Shown piece after piece: positions 12,740 to 23,388 of a stretch of 64,000 nucleotides of DNA (its first letter is position 1; each line of letters starts with the position of its first letter). Where the stretch lies: assembly GCA_963682025.1 (NCBI GenBank), contig OY821519.1:111169764-111233763 (forward strand). Reading direction: 5' to 3'. The DNA is from Cordilura impudica. Its lineage: Eukaryota > Arthropoda > Insecta > Diptera > Scathophagidae. A model generated the notes under the pieces. It was given only the letters and a program-made list of their open reading frames with translations, ran no database searches and was not told the DNA's origin. Position numbers and translations under genes: made by a program.

Positions 12740-14200
12740 GATTCTAGAAATCTAAGTTAGCCTATAACCGGGCAAAACCGATTGGTCTTAATGTGAACCC
12801 GGATAAGGCTGAAATATGCCTCTTTATTAGGAAGACGAAAATAACCGACTTTGGTGAACCCCGCTTCCAGGGCAAAACGTTTAGAATCACACAAACGGTG
12901 AAATAGCTTGGGGTAATTTTCGATAAAATGCTCACCTGGAAGAACCATATCGACAGCAGTGTTGCGAAAGCTCACTATATATGGTCCATTTGTAGAAGAG
13001 CTATAGATCCACAATGGGGATTGAAACCAAGGACGACACATTGGCTATACACAAGTGGCATTAGGCCTTACGCATCAGTAGTCATATGGGCATTAATTAA
13101 TACGTAATTCCATATGCAACGAATCCAGAATGTACAGTGCCTCTGCTGAATAACAAGCCTGCATAGTCTATCTATACACCCAATTGAGATTAAAATTAAA
13201 TACGAGGGAGCTCAGGCCATGCTAGGATTAAGGTAACAGGGGAATGTATCATCTAACATATGACCAAATACCAAACAATCTTAAAACAAATTCCGGTATT
13301 CAACACAGTGGATTCGCGGAAGTGATGACGAACGTACATATACCAGACGGAGAACGGGAATATTCTACAAAACCATTCAGGGTCATACTACACGGACGGA
13401 TCTAGTCTACATGGTAAGACTGTCCCAGGTTTCTGTGATGAGGACCGCTCTACTGGTAAAAACCTCCGTCTTCCGGACCACAACTCCATCTTCCAGTCTG
13501 AATTGGTCGCGATAACGGAATGTATTAGATCTATTGACGCATTGGGAATTCGAACTCCCAGAAACTTGAAAATATTTATGGACGGTTTCGCAGCTATCAG
13601 AGCGATATCTTTGAACAATACTAGATCAAATACTATCCTCAATTGTAAGGAGGAAATTGCGAACTTCTCCAGAAGAGGCAGGCTTGAAATTGCTTGGCTC
13701 CCAGGATAGAGTGGTATAATGTGAAACGAGATTGCTGACGAACTGGCTAGGTAGGGTTCTTTCCTGAAATGAGTCAATTTAGAAATCCCAATACGTTTCT
13801 GTCTCTCAAAGCGAACTGCCAACCAGTTCGAATGTGTCAATTTGGGAGGAAACTGACGTGGTCACATGAGCTACTCCCAACACTTAAATAACTAGGAAGA
13901 TCCTATATTAAAGTAGAAAAGAACTTCGTAGGGTAATTGGCATCCTCCCCTATACCATATAGGATGGGCGGAATCGGTTAAATGTAGAGCTTACGGAGAG
14001 GTTGACGAGACCCTAGAATACTACCTTTGCCACTGTCCTGCATTTGAAGAAGGGGTAGATATCTATCCAACGACATCTTGCCAGGCCTGGCTGGTCTTAG
14101 AGGGATTCACTGGAAAACGCTCAGGAAATTTGCTGAATAACCGAATTTCTAAGTTAATATAAGGGTAGATAACCTGGAGAAATATGGAGATGTAGAGAGA
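12740..14200 (+). mobile_element. Non-LTR retrotransposon 3' part (RNase H-bearing, I/LOA-like)
   Basis: Degenerate plus-strand coding relics in the order typical of RNase H-bearing LINEs. First comes the end of reverse transcriptase and its thumb (NPDKAEICLF at about 12796, then LGVIFDKMLTWKNHIDSSV at about 12909-12965, and a tryptophan-rich WGLKPRTTHWLY). Next is the RNase H domain (13388-13830). Last is a Cys/His knuckle (CRAYGEVDETLEYYLCHCPAF, about 13990-14050). Stops and frameshifts are frequent. The 5' endonuclease part is absent and I saw no clear poly(A) end. Clade is inferred only from the presence of RNase H plus the C-terminal knuckle. Confidence 0.75.
13388..13830 (+). pseudogene. 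Ribonuclease H domain of LINE relic
   Basis: SYYTDGSSLHGK carries the first RNase H Asp. FQSELVAITECI carries the Glu (about 13500). NLKIFMDGFAAIRAI carries the next Asp, with a likely D-S to D-G change. RRGRLEIAWLPG is the strand before the last acidic site, and an in-frame TAG follows the G at about 13708. The segment NETEIADELA recovers the end in another frame. This domain degrades template RNA during second-strand synthesis. Confidence 0.72.
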
Positions 14201-14480
14201 ACAACAAGCCTATTTTTGTCTCAAGTTTATATCCAAGTACGATGGATATGAGCTATGTGTATACATACGAGTAGCTTCTCTTCTCAACCTAACTGCAATC
14301 CAGATTTTGTAAATTAATGCCTCGATATACATATATTTTCCGAATTCAGGTAATTTTTTTTGATTTCGAAATTTTTCGGTTTTTCGAGATCGGCTTTTGC
14401 GTGTTTAATTTAGCTTGTGTTTAATTTTCAATATACGATTAGTTTTTAATTTATTTAATTGAATTTTATTATTATATAGG

Positions 14481-14647
14481 TATATGTGACCTTCTCCGAG
14501 AAAAGGGACCTAGTGTGTAAAAATTAAGTTTTGAGAAAAAAACGCATTTAAAGTTTCTACACCCTTTTAGGTATCAGAATCCACCGTTTTTGACACAACA
14601 CGTTTTTTGACACACTAGGTCCCTTTTCTCAGAGAAGGTCACATATA
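14481..14647. mobile_element. Short hairpin MITE
   Basis: Arms of about 38 bp are near-perfect inverted copies: TATGTGACCTTCTCCGAGAA at the left and TTCTCAGAGAAGGTCACATA at the right, both continuing into the GGGACCTAGTGTGT / ACACACTAGGTCCC core. The loop is about 90 bp. No coding capacity. Confidence 0.7.
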
Positions 14648-15106
14648 CATATATATTATGTATAAAATGAAGAAAAACCTTACAGAAGCAAAAACTAAAA
14701 ATATTTACATTTAACTTGATTTTTTTATTTCTTGCACTTATCGATAACATCTATATTTCACAATGGAATTGAAATTTTCCTCGAAAACCTGATCTTATAT
14801 GCTTATTTTATGCAATATAAAAATTTTTAAGCAAGGGATAAATATTTTAATTCAAATTTAATAATATAACTCCTATGCCCTACCGTGCTTCGCTGCGACT
14901 TACCGAGACTTGTTGATATGTATGTTTTCTAAATCAATTTTTCCTACGAAGTTTGTGCAAATTAAGCTTTTATTTTATTCTTTTTATTTCATGCTTGCTG
15001 GCATGCAATACATTTTTTTTCGTTCGGTGCACAAACTAAAAAATATTTCGGTATTCCTACTCTGAAGCAAACTACTTATATATAGCAGCCCATGACAAAA
15101 ACATTC

Positions 15107-15200
15107 ACCCCTATTCTGTAAGTCGTTGATGTGATGTCGACGTTGACTCAATATGATGACTTCAAAATGACTACGACGATGAAAATGACTTACAGAACAC
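15107..15200. mobile_element. Candidate tiny TIR element
   Basis: ATTCTGTAAGTC near 15112 and GACTTACAGAAC at 15188 are inverted ends of a block of about 90 bp rich in GATGA/TCGACG. Very small, so an isolated imperfect palindrome is the alternative. Confidence 0.4.
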
Positions 15201-15289
15201 TAGTAATTGACCTTCCAAATTAAATCCGGTAACCCTTAAATATTTCCCTTGAATCTAGAATATAACATGGGAATTTTTTGTTTCAGCAA

Positions 15290-15500
15290 ATTTTAATTTT
15301 GACTATTTTAGCGAATTTGATTTAACTGATTTTTTTATTTTGAAGCTTTTTTTTGCAATTTTTGTTTTTCGCGATTATTGGCTTTTTGCGATTTTTGATT
15401 TTGCCAATTTTTAATTTTTAAGATTTTTGTACTTGGCGATTCTTATTTTTCTTGATTTTTGGTAGTGGCAATTTTTGATTTTGGCGATTTTTGAATTTGG
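15290..15500. repeat. Degenerate TTTTTGATTTTGGCGA minisatellite
   Basis: About a dozen imperfect repeats of GATTTTTGATTTTGGC. The inverted equivalent lies at 21895-22030. Confidence 0.65.
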
Positions 15501-15785
15501 CGTTTCCGCCCATATTTTCCACGCCTACTCACATTGGTAATTTATGTACTTGTCAAAAGTAGCAGGACTGTTGCTTATGTATTACCTCATATTTTTTGGA
15601 TAGGGGTGCCACGCCCACCAATCCTATCCTGCCCACTTTTTATCTGACTACTCACATTAATATCACATTAGTGTCAAAGCTCTACCTTTTATAGTAATCT
15701 AGTTATATGATATTATATATTTATACCACGCTCATTTATCTGATCTCGCCCATGGCAAGGCTACTAACATTTACTCACGCGATTC

Positions 15786-15809
15786 TTTTTTTTTTTTTTT
15801 TTTTTTTTT
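15786..15809. repeat. Poly(T) run
   Basis: A 24-base T run; it could be the antisense poly(A) of a retroposed sequence, but no body was recognised. Confidence 0.8.
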
Positions 15810-15884
15810 GTATAGTGTTATTTATTGTTTTTAAGGTATTGAAATTATGTAATTTTTTAAGAAGTAAAGAAATAATACATACTG

Positions 15885-16235
15885 GCAGAACCGGGTGCTT
15901 GAAATTGGAGTGCAAATTCTAGGAAATTTTTTTTTCATTAAAGAATAATTTTATAATAGCCAATTCATAATTCAACACAAATTTAATAAGTTCACACAGA
16001 GCATTGTATAGTTTTTTTATTTGAAGCTTAAATATGTGTTTCATGAATGTGGTAGTAGCTGAATTGAATGAATTTTAATTTTAAAAAAATGTAACATATG
16101 GTGCATATCTGTAAATATGGTGAATGCCTTCAAAGAAATACCTTTCAGATGGTATATTTCTTGTCAAAATCGGTTAGTAATTGAAGTTGTACAATATGTC
16201 ACAAGAAATCAGCTTGCTTATTAAGATTATAAATT
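15885..16235. repeat. Family C repeat copy 1
   Basis: GCTTGAAATTGGAGTGCAAATTCTAGGAA to ACAAGAAATCAGCTTGCTTATTAAGATTATA. Matches the copies near 47515 and 56362. Non-coding. Confidence 0.6.
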
Positions 16236-16656
16236 AAATCTGTGATACGAAAAAATTTTAGAAAATCATTAACATTATTTAAAAATTTATAAAAAATATT
16301 GTATAATATAATAGATAATTGGGTAAGTAAATGTTGAATGCTGGATTGTAATCTTTAGAATGAGATAATAACCATAAAAATTTATTCAGATAATTCCAGA
16401 AATAATTTCGTTTTAAATTTTAAATGGTTCAAAGCGCATTCGTTTGTGTTTAGTTTCTTAACCGAGATAATGGAACTTTCCTTTTAGAAGGTCACCTGGC
16501 AAATGTGTGCATATTTTCTTATAATATTATTATTTATGCTTCGGAGTTGGTCTAACCATACACTGATTTTCACCAATTTCCATAGCGTTCGTCCTAAGGA
16601 CGATAGAAGCTTATATACAAAATGTCATCACAATATATTCATATTTGCGACCGTGG

Positions 16657-16695
16657 CACAGTGGCGCCCGTAGAGCAAACGACGTTGCAAAAATC
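16657..16695 (+). repeat. Left TIR: heptamer CACAGTG, 23-bp gap, GCAAAAATC
   Basis: CACAGTG (16657-16663) is identical to the consensus V(D)J signal heptamer. A 23-bp gap separates it from GCAAAAATC (16687-16695), which matches the signal nonamer consensus ACAAAAACC at 7 of 9 positions. The same nonamer-like block recurs in the right TIR. Homology to recombination signals is inference; the TIR match is seen directly. Confidence 0.8.
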
Positions 16696-17626
16696 AAAAT
16701 TTTCATGTGCGCCGACGAAGTTTTGAATAAACCCATAGGAAACTTTTCAGCGATTTCAAATATGCTACTCTTAATAATATCACCTTTTTAGTTTAGAAGA
16801 TATAACCGTTCAAAGTTGACCGACTTTCGGTTTTTAAAAAAACACACAATTTTTAGTCAATTTGTTGCGATTTCAGGTGTAATATCACGAAAAATAGGTA
16901 ACGAATCGCCCCATTTTTTACTTGTGTTGATCGATGTATTTATTAAATGTATAATGATAAAAAAAAATTAACTGTTTGCTTTGCGTTTCTCCTGGTAAAT
17001 CACTATTTAAAAACTATCCTTTTTTTTCACTATTTTTCAAATTTGACGGAAAATAAAAAAAATCCGTATTTTTCTATATTTGCCATATTTGCAAAACGTG
17101 TTCTTTGATTATTTCTTTACATAATTCAGAAGGTTTTATCTGCCCTTACGTGCCCGTTTGGCTTCTAGAGGTAAAAAAGCTTAAAAAGACATGGTTGCAG
17201 AAATTGTATGGCGTGCATCCCTTACATGTTTTGACTGACAGTAGTTTGATCTAATAGTTTGAAAATTGCATTTTAAGTCGGCTGTCTACCTGTCAGCCTC
17301 TGCCAAAGTCTACTCCCAATATTCTGTTACAGACACAGGATGCACAAAAAACTATTCATTGAAATTCGCAGGTACGCACCTCACTTAAAAATTACTTTGG
17401 AGTACAAATGGTCAAGAACAATATTGATTTATGGTCCCTCCAGGTAGGCACAAATCTTATTTAGACACGAGCATTATATCAAAATTGCATAATTCAGCCT
17501 AAATCCATATGTATGCAGGGAACAGGTAAATTTTTAGGCATGGTAGCGTAAGCCTATATATTGCAAAATAAGCATAATGCCTAGATTAGTCTACGACTGA
17601 AAGTTGGCGCAACAAGTACTGAAACC

Positions 17627-19606
17627 ATGGCGTTAAACAATTTAAGTACTGAAAACATGGCGATGAACAATTTAAAATTATTTGAACTGTTTAGAAGGTC
17701 AACCACACCAAAATTTTTCACGGAAGCTGCTTTAGAAGAACTTGTTAGATAATACGGAAATATTGAGAGAAGCGAAATTATAAAAAGTAATTTTTATCTG
17801 ATATATGCAAATATTAAGGCAAAATGGGTGAAATCTAATCGAACCATTCAGAAGTTCAACTCCAAATACGAGGACTGGCTTAATGAAGACACCATCCTGG
17901 ATATATTGGCAGTAGATAAACCCACCACATCAACCAGAGGAGCAAAAGGAAGGCCAAAAAAAAAAGTATTGAGGAGTGTTCAATTTTCACAAGAAAGAGG
18001 AAACTTGCCGATGCCACCAATGACTTGACCACGAAGCATTTATCGGACGCGCTGTCTATTAAATATACAAAGGATAGTGAAAGAGTTAGGTCGCAGATTA
18101 CAAAATCTGTTGCTGATGCAAGCCCACTGCGACTAAAAAGGATTAAGGAAAGCATTTCCACGCCCACAAACGCGCATTAAAAATTATGGTTCCGAAGAAG
18201 CCTTGGCCTTGTTTATGCACTTACAACTTTCCAAAGAAAAATATGAGATACTACGGGCATCCTTGATGCGACACGGGGCTGACGTTTTGCCAGGATACAA
18301 GCATATTACGCAAGCCAAAATAAATTCACGACCACTGCATACGGAGTTTACGGAAGTCTCTGTGAAAGCCAATCTGCAGGATTTCATGGGCCATCTCACG
18401 GTTGTTGGAGAGTCTTCCTGAAAATGAGGTGAAAATTCTTCCTGAGAAACTGACATTGATCAGCAAATGGGGCTGCGGTGGATCATCTGGACAAAGCGTT
18501 TATAAGCAAAGGATATCTTCCGATGACGCTACAATATCGGAAGGAAATATGTTTGTGGCATCTGTTGTTCCTTTGCGGCTAAAATCTGATGTTTCCCTAC
18601 ACTGGAAAAATCCACGACCAATAATGTTTCAGTTTGCAAGGGAATCGGCAGAACTCATAAGGACCACGGTGAAGGACATTGAAGAACAAATAAGCAAGAT
18701 TAAGCCTACAAAGCTGCAAATTGGAGAAGGAAAACATATTGAATGCAATTACGAGTTCCACCTGACCATGGTTGACGGAAAAGTCGTAAACGAACTGACA
18801 GGAACAACCTCAACATTGTCATGCCCGGATTGCAAAAAGAGTCAGAAGAACTTTGGTAATTTAAACGATTCTACAAACGAGGAGAATTACGAATATGGAA
18901 TGTCACCATTGCACGCAAGGATAAGGTATATGGAGTTCTTGTTAAAACTGGCGTATACCCTACCACAAGAGGAGGAAAACTTCGATGAAAATACATCAAT
19001 AAAGAATAAGGAAAAGATCAGAAGGAAGCAAATACAGGATGCTTTTTTTAAACAAGTTGGACTAAAAGTAGACTGTCCCAAGCACGATCAAACGATGGAA
19101 ACACTTCTAGGAGATTTTTTGAAAATGATGAGGCAGTAACTAGAATCACTGGAATTGACAATCAAATCGTGAAAAGATTGGGAACGATCTTGAATGTTTT
19201 AAACTGCAAAGAAAATGTCAATTCTACAAAATATGGAGAATATGCATCGAAAACTGCATCTTTTTTAGCAGAAATGTATCCACAGAAGAAGTTGACCCCG
19301 ACTGTCCATAAAATATTGGCGCATGGCAAAGATATAATTGAGTACCAATCTTTGCCAATTGGAGAGCTTTCTGAAGAAGCACAGGAGTCTCTTAACAAAT
19401 TTTATAAAAAATATAGATTGCAGAACACATTCAAAGCATCAAGGGTAAGGCAAAATGAGAACCTCTTCAACATGTTGGCAGCATCTTCCGATCCACTTAT
19501 TTCTTCCCTACGGCATGTGAAGTCACGAATAGAGTTAGAAAATAATTATAGTTTAGAAATGATTGGTGTTTTAGATACACCTTCTCTTACGAATTGTGAT
19601 GAATAG
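17627..19606 (+). pseudogene. Decayed RAG1-like (Transib superfamily) transposase
   Basis: Pieces in three frames join into one protein of about 650 residues with an RNase H-like DDE core. In order: an N-terminal region (MALNNLSTENMAMNN, from a 30-bp tandem duplication), a basic linker (GRPKKK), a helical region, the core motif WGCGGSSGQSVYKQ (about 18468), the RPIMFQFARES strand, MVDGKVVNELTG with the second catalytic Asp (18774-18776), zinc-type CPDC, SPLHARIRYMEFL, then TVHKILAHGKDII (H-x4-H) and LSEEAQESLNK with the likely catalytic Glu (19385-19387). The order and spacing of C-x2-C, H-x4-H and E match RAG1. Lesions: an in-frame TAA near 17749; frameshifts near 18000, 18170, 18400 and 19125; and GGT at 18477-18479 where relatives carry the first catalytic Asp. 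The longest open piece is 245 codons, so decay is moderate. Family recognition is from recalled motifs. Confidence 0.82.
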
Positions 19607-19899
19607 TTTACAGAAAATTTAAAAAATAAATTTAAAAAAGAAGTAATTTTTTTTAATTTGTTGGGTAATAATTTAACATAAAACCTAAAGAAAAAAAATA
19701 AAAACAATCTAAAAATGTAAAAATACTTTTTTTTTAGTTACCATAAAATTGATTTTTCTACAAATTTTAACTTTGATAACCCATAAGTAGGCCCCTGCAA
19801 AGCGTAGCACCCTTTCCAAACGCTCATTTAATAGGCTAAACAGTTATCTATCATATGCTGTTCAAACTGTTCAATTATGTTATTCGGTTCAAAAGATAT

Positions 19900-19937
19900 G
19901 ATTTTTGCAACGAAAAAACTCAAATGGCGACATTGTG
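19900..19937 (-). repeat. Right TIR: heptamer CACAATG, 22-bp gap, GCAAAAATC
   Basis: Inverted partner of the left TIR. On the minus strand it reads CACAATG (one transition from CACAGTG), a 22-bp gap and GCAAAAATC. The gap differs by one base from the left end, so the two ends are not a 12/23 pair. Confidence 0.78.
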
Positions 19938-20090
19938 CGTGGGCACACAGACGGACGGACACCGTAAAATCAACTCATCAAGTGATTCTGACTTAGAAAG
20001 TGATTCTGAGTTGATCGGTATAATGAAATATGGATATAGGTCAAACATTTTTGGTAGTTACAGACATCAGCACAAAGTTATTACACCCTA

Positions 20091-21800
20091 ACTTAGCTAC
20101 TGCCTTTTCAAAGCACACCCTATTCCAAAGGAAACCGGTTTACCGATTTTCTTAGCCCTACTTATGAACCAATTATCAAAAAATTCCAAAAAGTATAACT
20201 TTGTGATCATGTCCTTTGTCCTTTGGCAATTAAAATATCGCTACATGTCATTGTAAAGGATTTCTCAAAATTTTTCTTTAATGGGAGATTTCGCTCAGAA
20301 TTAAAGGCTAAAAAGATTTAAAATACACGAAATAATTCTAGATTGCTTCAGTCATTTATATGCGATACCAAGAGGATGAAATCAAAATTGGTTATTTTCT
20401 TCATTAAATAGAGTTTTTTTTATATATATATATTATTTTTTTTAATTTTATAAAAGTTTTTATTTAATTTTACATACACTTATTACACATCTTATCATTG
20501 TTGCACTTGGGAACTTTTGCCGAAACTGATGGTCTAGAAAATTGTTTACTGTTTTACGTGTTTAAATTATATATATTTACAAATTATTATACTCTTAACA
20601 GTTATGTTAATGCTAATAATACTATCATATATCATATTTCGTTCTGAAACTCGATCCCAATATTATTTCCTTTGTGGGCATTGTTTGAACAAAATATGAT
20701 AAAGAATGGTAGCCGTATATGAGGTGACATATGATGTGAAAAAAAAAATGAATATACCGGTGGTGGGCAATGAATAACCATGAATAGCAGGACTTTCAGT
20801 TGGACATACATACATAAAGTAAACAAACATTGACTTTTTGTTAAAGAAAAAGCCGCGTAAAATTTTAATGATAAATAAACACAAAAATGTAAATGTTTTA
20901 ATATTTATATTATTTACATAGATATACCAACTGTCCCAATTCCATTATGACTAAAGCTACAACTAAAGTTCAATAATTGCTTAGTGGTTACTTGAATTTT
21001 TTATTAGACCTTTCAGTAGATGTTATCATACTTTAACTGTAAATTTATCGAAAGTCAATACGAATTTAGGACAGACTGGAAAAGTTTATATATATTATTT
21101 AAAAACGTAATCGACCATTGGCGAGGCATACAAACAACTGATGTCATGGCAAATTGTTAACTGTGTTAAAGTGTTAAATTTATTGCACTGATATGGTTGA
21201 AATCCAATTCATATGTATTTGTAAACCATTGTTAGCTGGATGTATGCAAAGAATGTTTGCAAGCTACTCGTCTATATAAACGATTCACTCATTAACACTA
21301 ACCATATTCAAGTTAAATAAAGTATTTACTTGTTATTATTGCATGTTTTAAAAATAGCTTTATATGTACACGTTGAATGCCCTTTTTGAACTCCAATTTA
21401 TTTATTTGAGTCAATTGCTATTTATGGAGTATCAAATATCCAAAGCAGTTGTAAATATTAGAATAAATGCATTCCTTGTTTAGATAATAACACAGCCCCA
21501 TAAAATTTGAGAAACATCTATATCGTGGAACTAGACTATAATTTTTAAAGGTATCGAATCTGAATCTGAGCACAGAATTTCTACATCACATCAGGTATTA
21601 GCGATAGCTTAACATAAAAATATAAAATGAAACATTTTATTGTCTATATCCGAGTTATTATGACTGCGCAGGATCCTTTGCAAAATATTATCATTCACTA
21701 ATGATCTGCTTTTTTTAAACGGAAAATATGTCGTGTACAGCCAAAATGGGGTCTATTATCCCGAAATTAATAAATTATATATCTGTTTGAGGCTCAAGTC
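20091..21800. other. Unassigned stretch, possible LTR-like promoter block
   Basis: Non-coding AT-rich DNA. At 21275-21325 a TATATAAAC box is followed by AAATAAAG and a T-rich tract, the layout of a solo LTR or a small promoter, but no duplicated target or matching second LTR is visible. Confidence 0.3.
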
Positions 21801-21894
21801 TAAGATTTAGGTTAAGGTCAGTGGGCGTGGCACTTCCCATAGGAAATTGTATGAAGTATATGAAAGCGACAATCTTGAAACTCGTGGAAAATAA

Positions 21895-22030
21895 GGGTGT
21901 AATCGCCAAATTCAAAAATCTCCTAAACCAAATTTATAGACATAACAAAAATCAAAAATCGGCAAAATCAAAATTCGCCTACAGCGAAAATCGCCAAAAA
22001 GAAAAAACGCTAATAAAAAAAATTGGCAGA
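21895..22030. repeat. Degenerate minisatellite, inverted relative
   Basis: AATCGCCAAATTCAAAAATC-type repeats, the complement of those at 15290-15500, preceded by a GTGGGCGTGGCAC module also typical of family F. Confidence 0.6.
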
Positions 22031-22079
22031 TGATATTCTAAGTTCAAGGACAAACGTTAAATGCTGCCAGATTTAGTTT

Positions 22080-22690
22080 GAAAAATCCATATTTCTCTCA
22101 TTGGTTTGCTTGCAGTGCGTGATTAACTTAAAATAAATCTTTGGCAATAGCAAGTCTATGGACAACATTTGAGACCGATCCGAGAGGGGAAATGGGATTT
22201 GAATCACTCGGTGACTATGCGTGATAAGCGTGACTGTGTGTCACTATCTTAAAATTAATCTTTGGACACAACAATTGTATGGACAAAGGTTCAGATCGAT
22301 CGGATGAGGGAAAGTGAGGTTTTAATCTCTCCGTGACTGTGCGTGACCATGCTTGACTGTGCGTGCCTATTTCAAAGTTGATTTTTTTTCACAGCAAGCC
22401 TATCGACCAAGTTTCAGATTGAGTGGATGAGAGGCAATTCATTTTAATCTCTCCGTGACTGTGCGTGATTAAGTTGAAATTAATCTTTTTTCACAGCAAG
22501 TGTATGGACCAAGTTTAAGATCGATCAGATAGGGGGAAATGATATTTAGATCACTCCGTGACAGTGCGTGAATATGCGTGACTATGCGTGACTACCCCAA
22601 AATTAATCTATATTCAAAACAAGATTATGGGGCACGTTCCAGATCAATTGGATAAGGGGGAATGGGGCAACCCACGACAGACAGACAGAC
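22080..22690. repeat. Family D tandem repeat (GTGCGTGAC units)
   Basis: About five units of 100-130 bp, each with AAATTAATCTTTGG-like, CAGATCGATCGGATGAGGG-like and CTCCGTGACTGTGCGTGA-like blocks. Followed by (CAGA)n. Contains the CTATCTTAAAATTAATC sequence equivalent to the piggyBac target. Confidence 0.75.
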
Positions 22691-22812
22691 AGAGAGTATG
22701 AGTTAAAAGAAAGAGTTTAAAAATGCAGTGTGTTAAAATACATTGAAATAAAAAAAAAATAAAACAATGTTTCAATTGTACAATACAAACTACGTGGAAA
22801 AATTGATTATGA

Positions 22813-23388
22813 AACAAGTAAGAAATTATAGTTATTTTTGAAAAAATAAATACAAACCAAATTTGAGAAAAATCTGTGCATTATTTTTGTTTTTGATAGA
22901 TTTAGGTGAAGATCGGGAAGCAGCTCCATATGGGGCCTATGACTAAGAATTGTCCTATAGGGATGATTTTTAGACTACTGATTAATGGATATAATAAGCA
23001 CATACAAACCCAATTTGACTGAGATCTTTATGATAATTTGGATAATTTGGCAATTTGTGTCGATTTCATAGGGGTCATTTGTATGGAGACTAGGTCTGAA
23101 CATGGACCGAATTTCACCAATTTCAACAGCTTTCATCCTATGATCGGCAAAAACTTATCTGTCAAATTTCATCAAAATATATTGTTATTTGCAACCTGTA
23201 GTTTGATTACAAGTTTTACATGGACACACCGAAGAACGGACGGACGGACGGACAGACGGACGAAAATCGCCAAATCGACTCAGAAAGTGATTCTGAGTCG
23301 ATCGATATAATAAAAGATGGCTTTAAGTCAAATATTTTTGGTAGTTGCAAACAGCAGCACAAAGTCATACCCAAACCACATAGAGTCG
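22813..23388 (-). mobile_element. Family A copy A6 (internally deleted)
   Basis: Starts AACAAGTAAGAAATTATAG, loses the palindrome and the next 200 bp or so, then continues TTTGATAGATTTAGGTGAAG to (GGAC)n at about 23237-23262 and the CAGCACAAAGTCA end. Confidence 0.75.

Larger units (their letters stand above)
14880..15885. other. Repeat debris, family F/C-like
   Basis: CCTACCGTGCTTCGCTGCGA (about 14881), GCCACGCCCACCAATCC (about 15607) and the minisatellite at 15290 are modules shared with family F, but no ends are clear. No gene seen. Confidence 0.4.
16657..19937 (+). mobile_element. RAG1/Transib-like DNA transposon with RSS-like ends
   Basis: A 3281-bp element with both ends resolved. The left end starts CACAGTGGCGCC; the right end, read inward on the other strand, starts CACAATGTCGCC. 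Both ends then share CGTTGCAAAAATCA. The flanking five bases are identical, CGTGG at 16652-16656 and at 19938-19942, a GC-rich 5-bp duplication as expected for Transib/RAG transposition. The element sits inside a minus-strand Helentron-like repeat whose parts resume on either side. Inside are about 970 bp of non-coding left arm, one decayed transposase (17627-19606) and about 330 bp of non-coding right arm. No second, RAG2-like reading frame is visible. Ends, duplication and protein are three separate lines of evidence for the same superfamily. Confidence 0.88.
16540..20090 (-). repeat. Helentron-like family A copy A5, split by RAG1-like element
   Basis: Minus-oriented family A sequence runs 16540-16656 (CACCAATTTCCATAGCG, GATAGAAGCTTATA, ATATTTGCGACC) and resumes at 19938 with GGCACACAGACGGACGGACA and the CAGCACAAAG segment, ending near 20090. 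It is truncated at both ends and is the target of the RAG1-like insertion. Confidence 0.75.

Noticed and set aside
13388..13840. 150-codon minus-strand open frame
   Set aside because: Antisense of the LINE RNase H domain, which has recognisable catalytic motifs on the plus strand.
16696..17626. RAG2-like gene in the left arm of the RAG1-like element
   Set aside because: No open frame or kelch-like repeat on either strand.
16657..19937. A true 12/23 RSS pair
   Set aside because: Spacers are 23 and 22 bp, so the ends do not follow the 12/23 rule; only RSS-like similarity is claimed.
21138..21342. Solo LTR with TATATAAAC and AATAAA
   Set aside because: No matching second LTR, no TG...CA ends with equal flanks; kept only as a note in the region entry.
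22080..22690. CRISPR-like direct repeats
   Set aside because: Units are 100-130 bp of degenerate repeat without unique spacers, in a eukaryotic genome.
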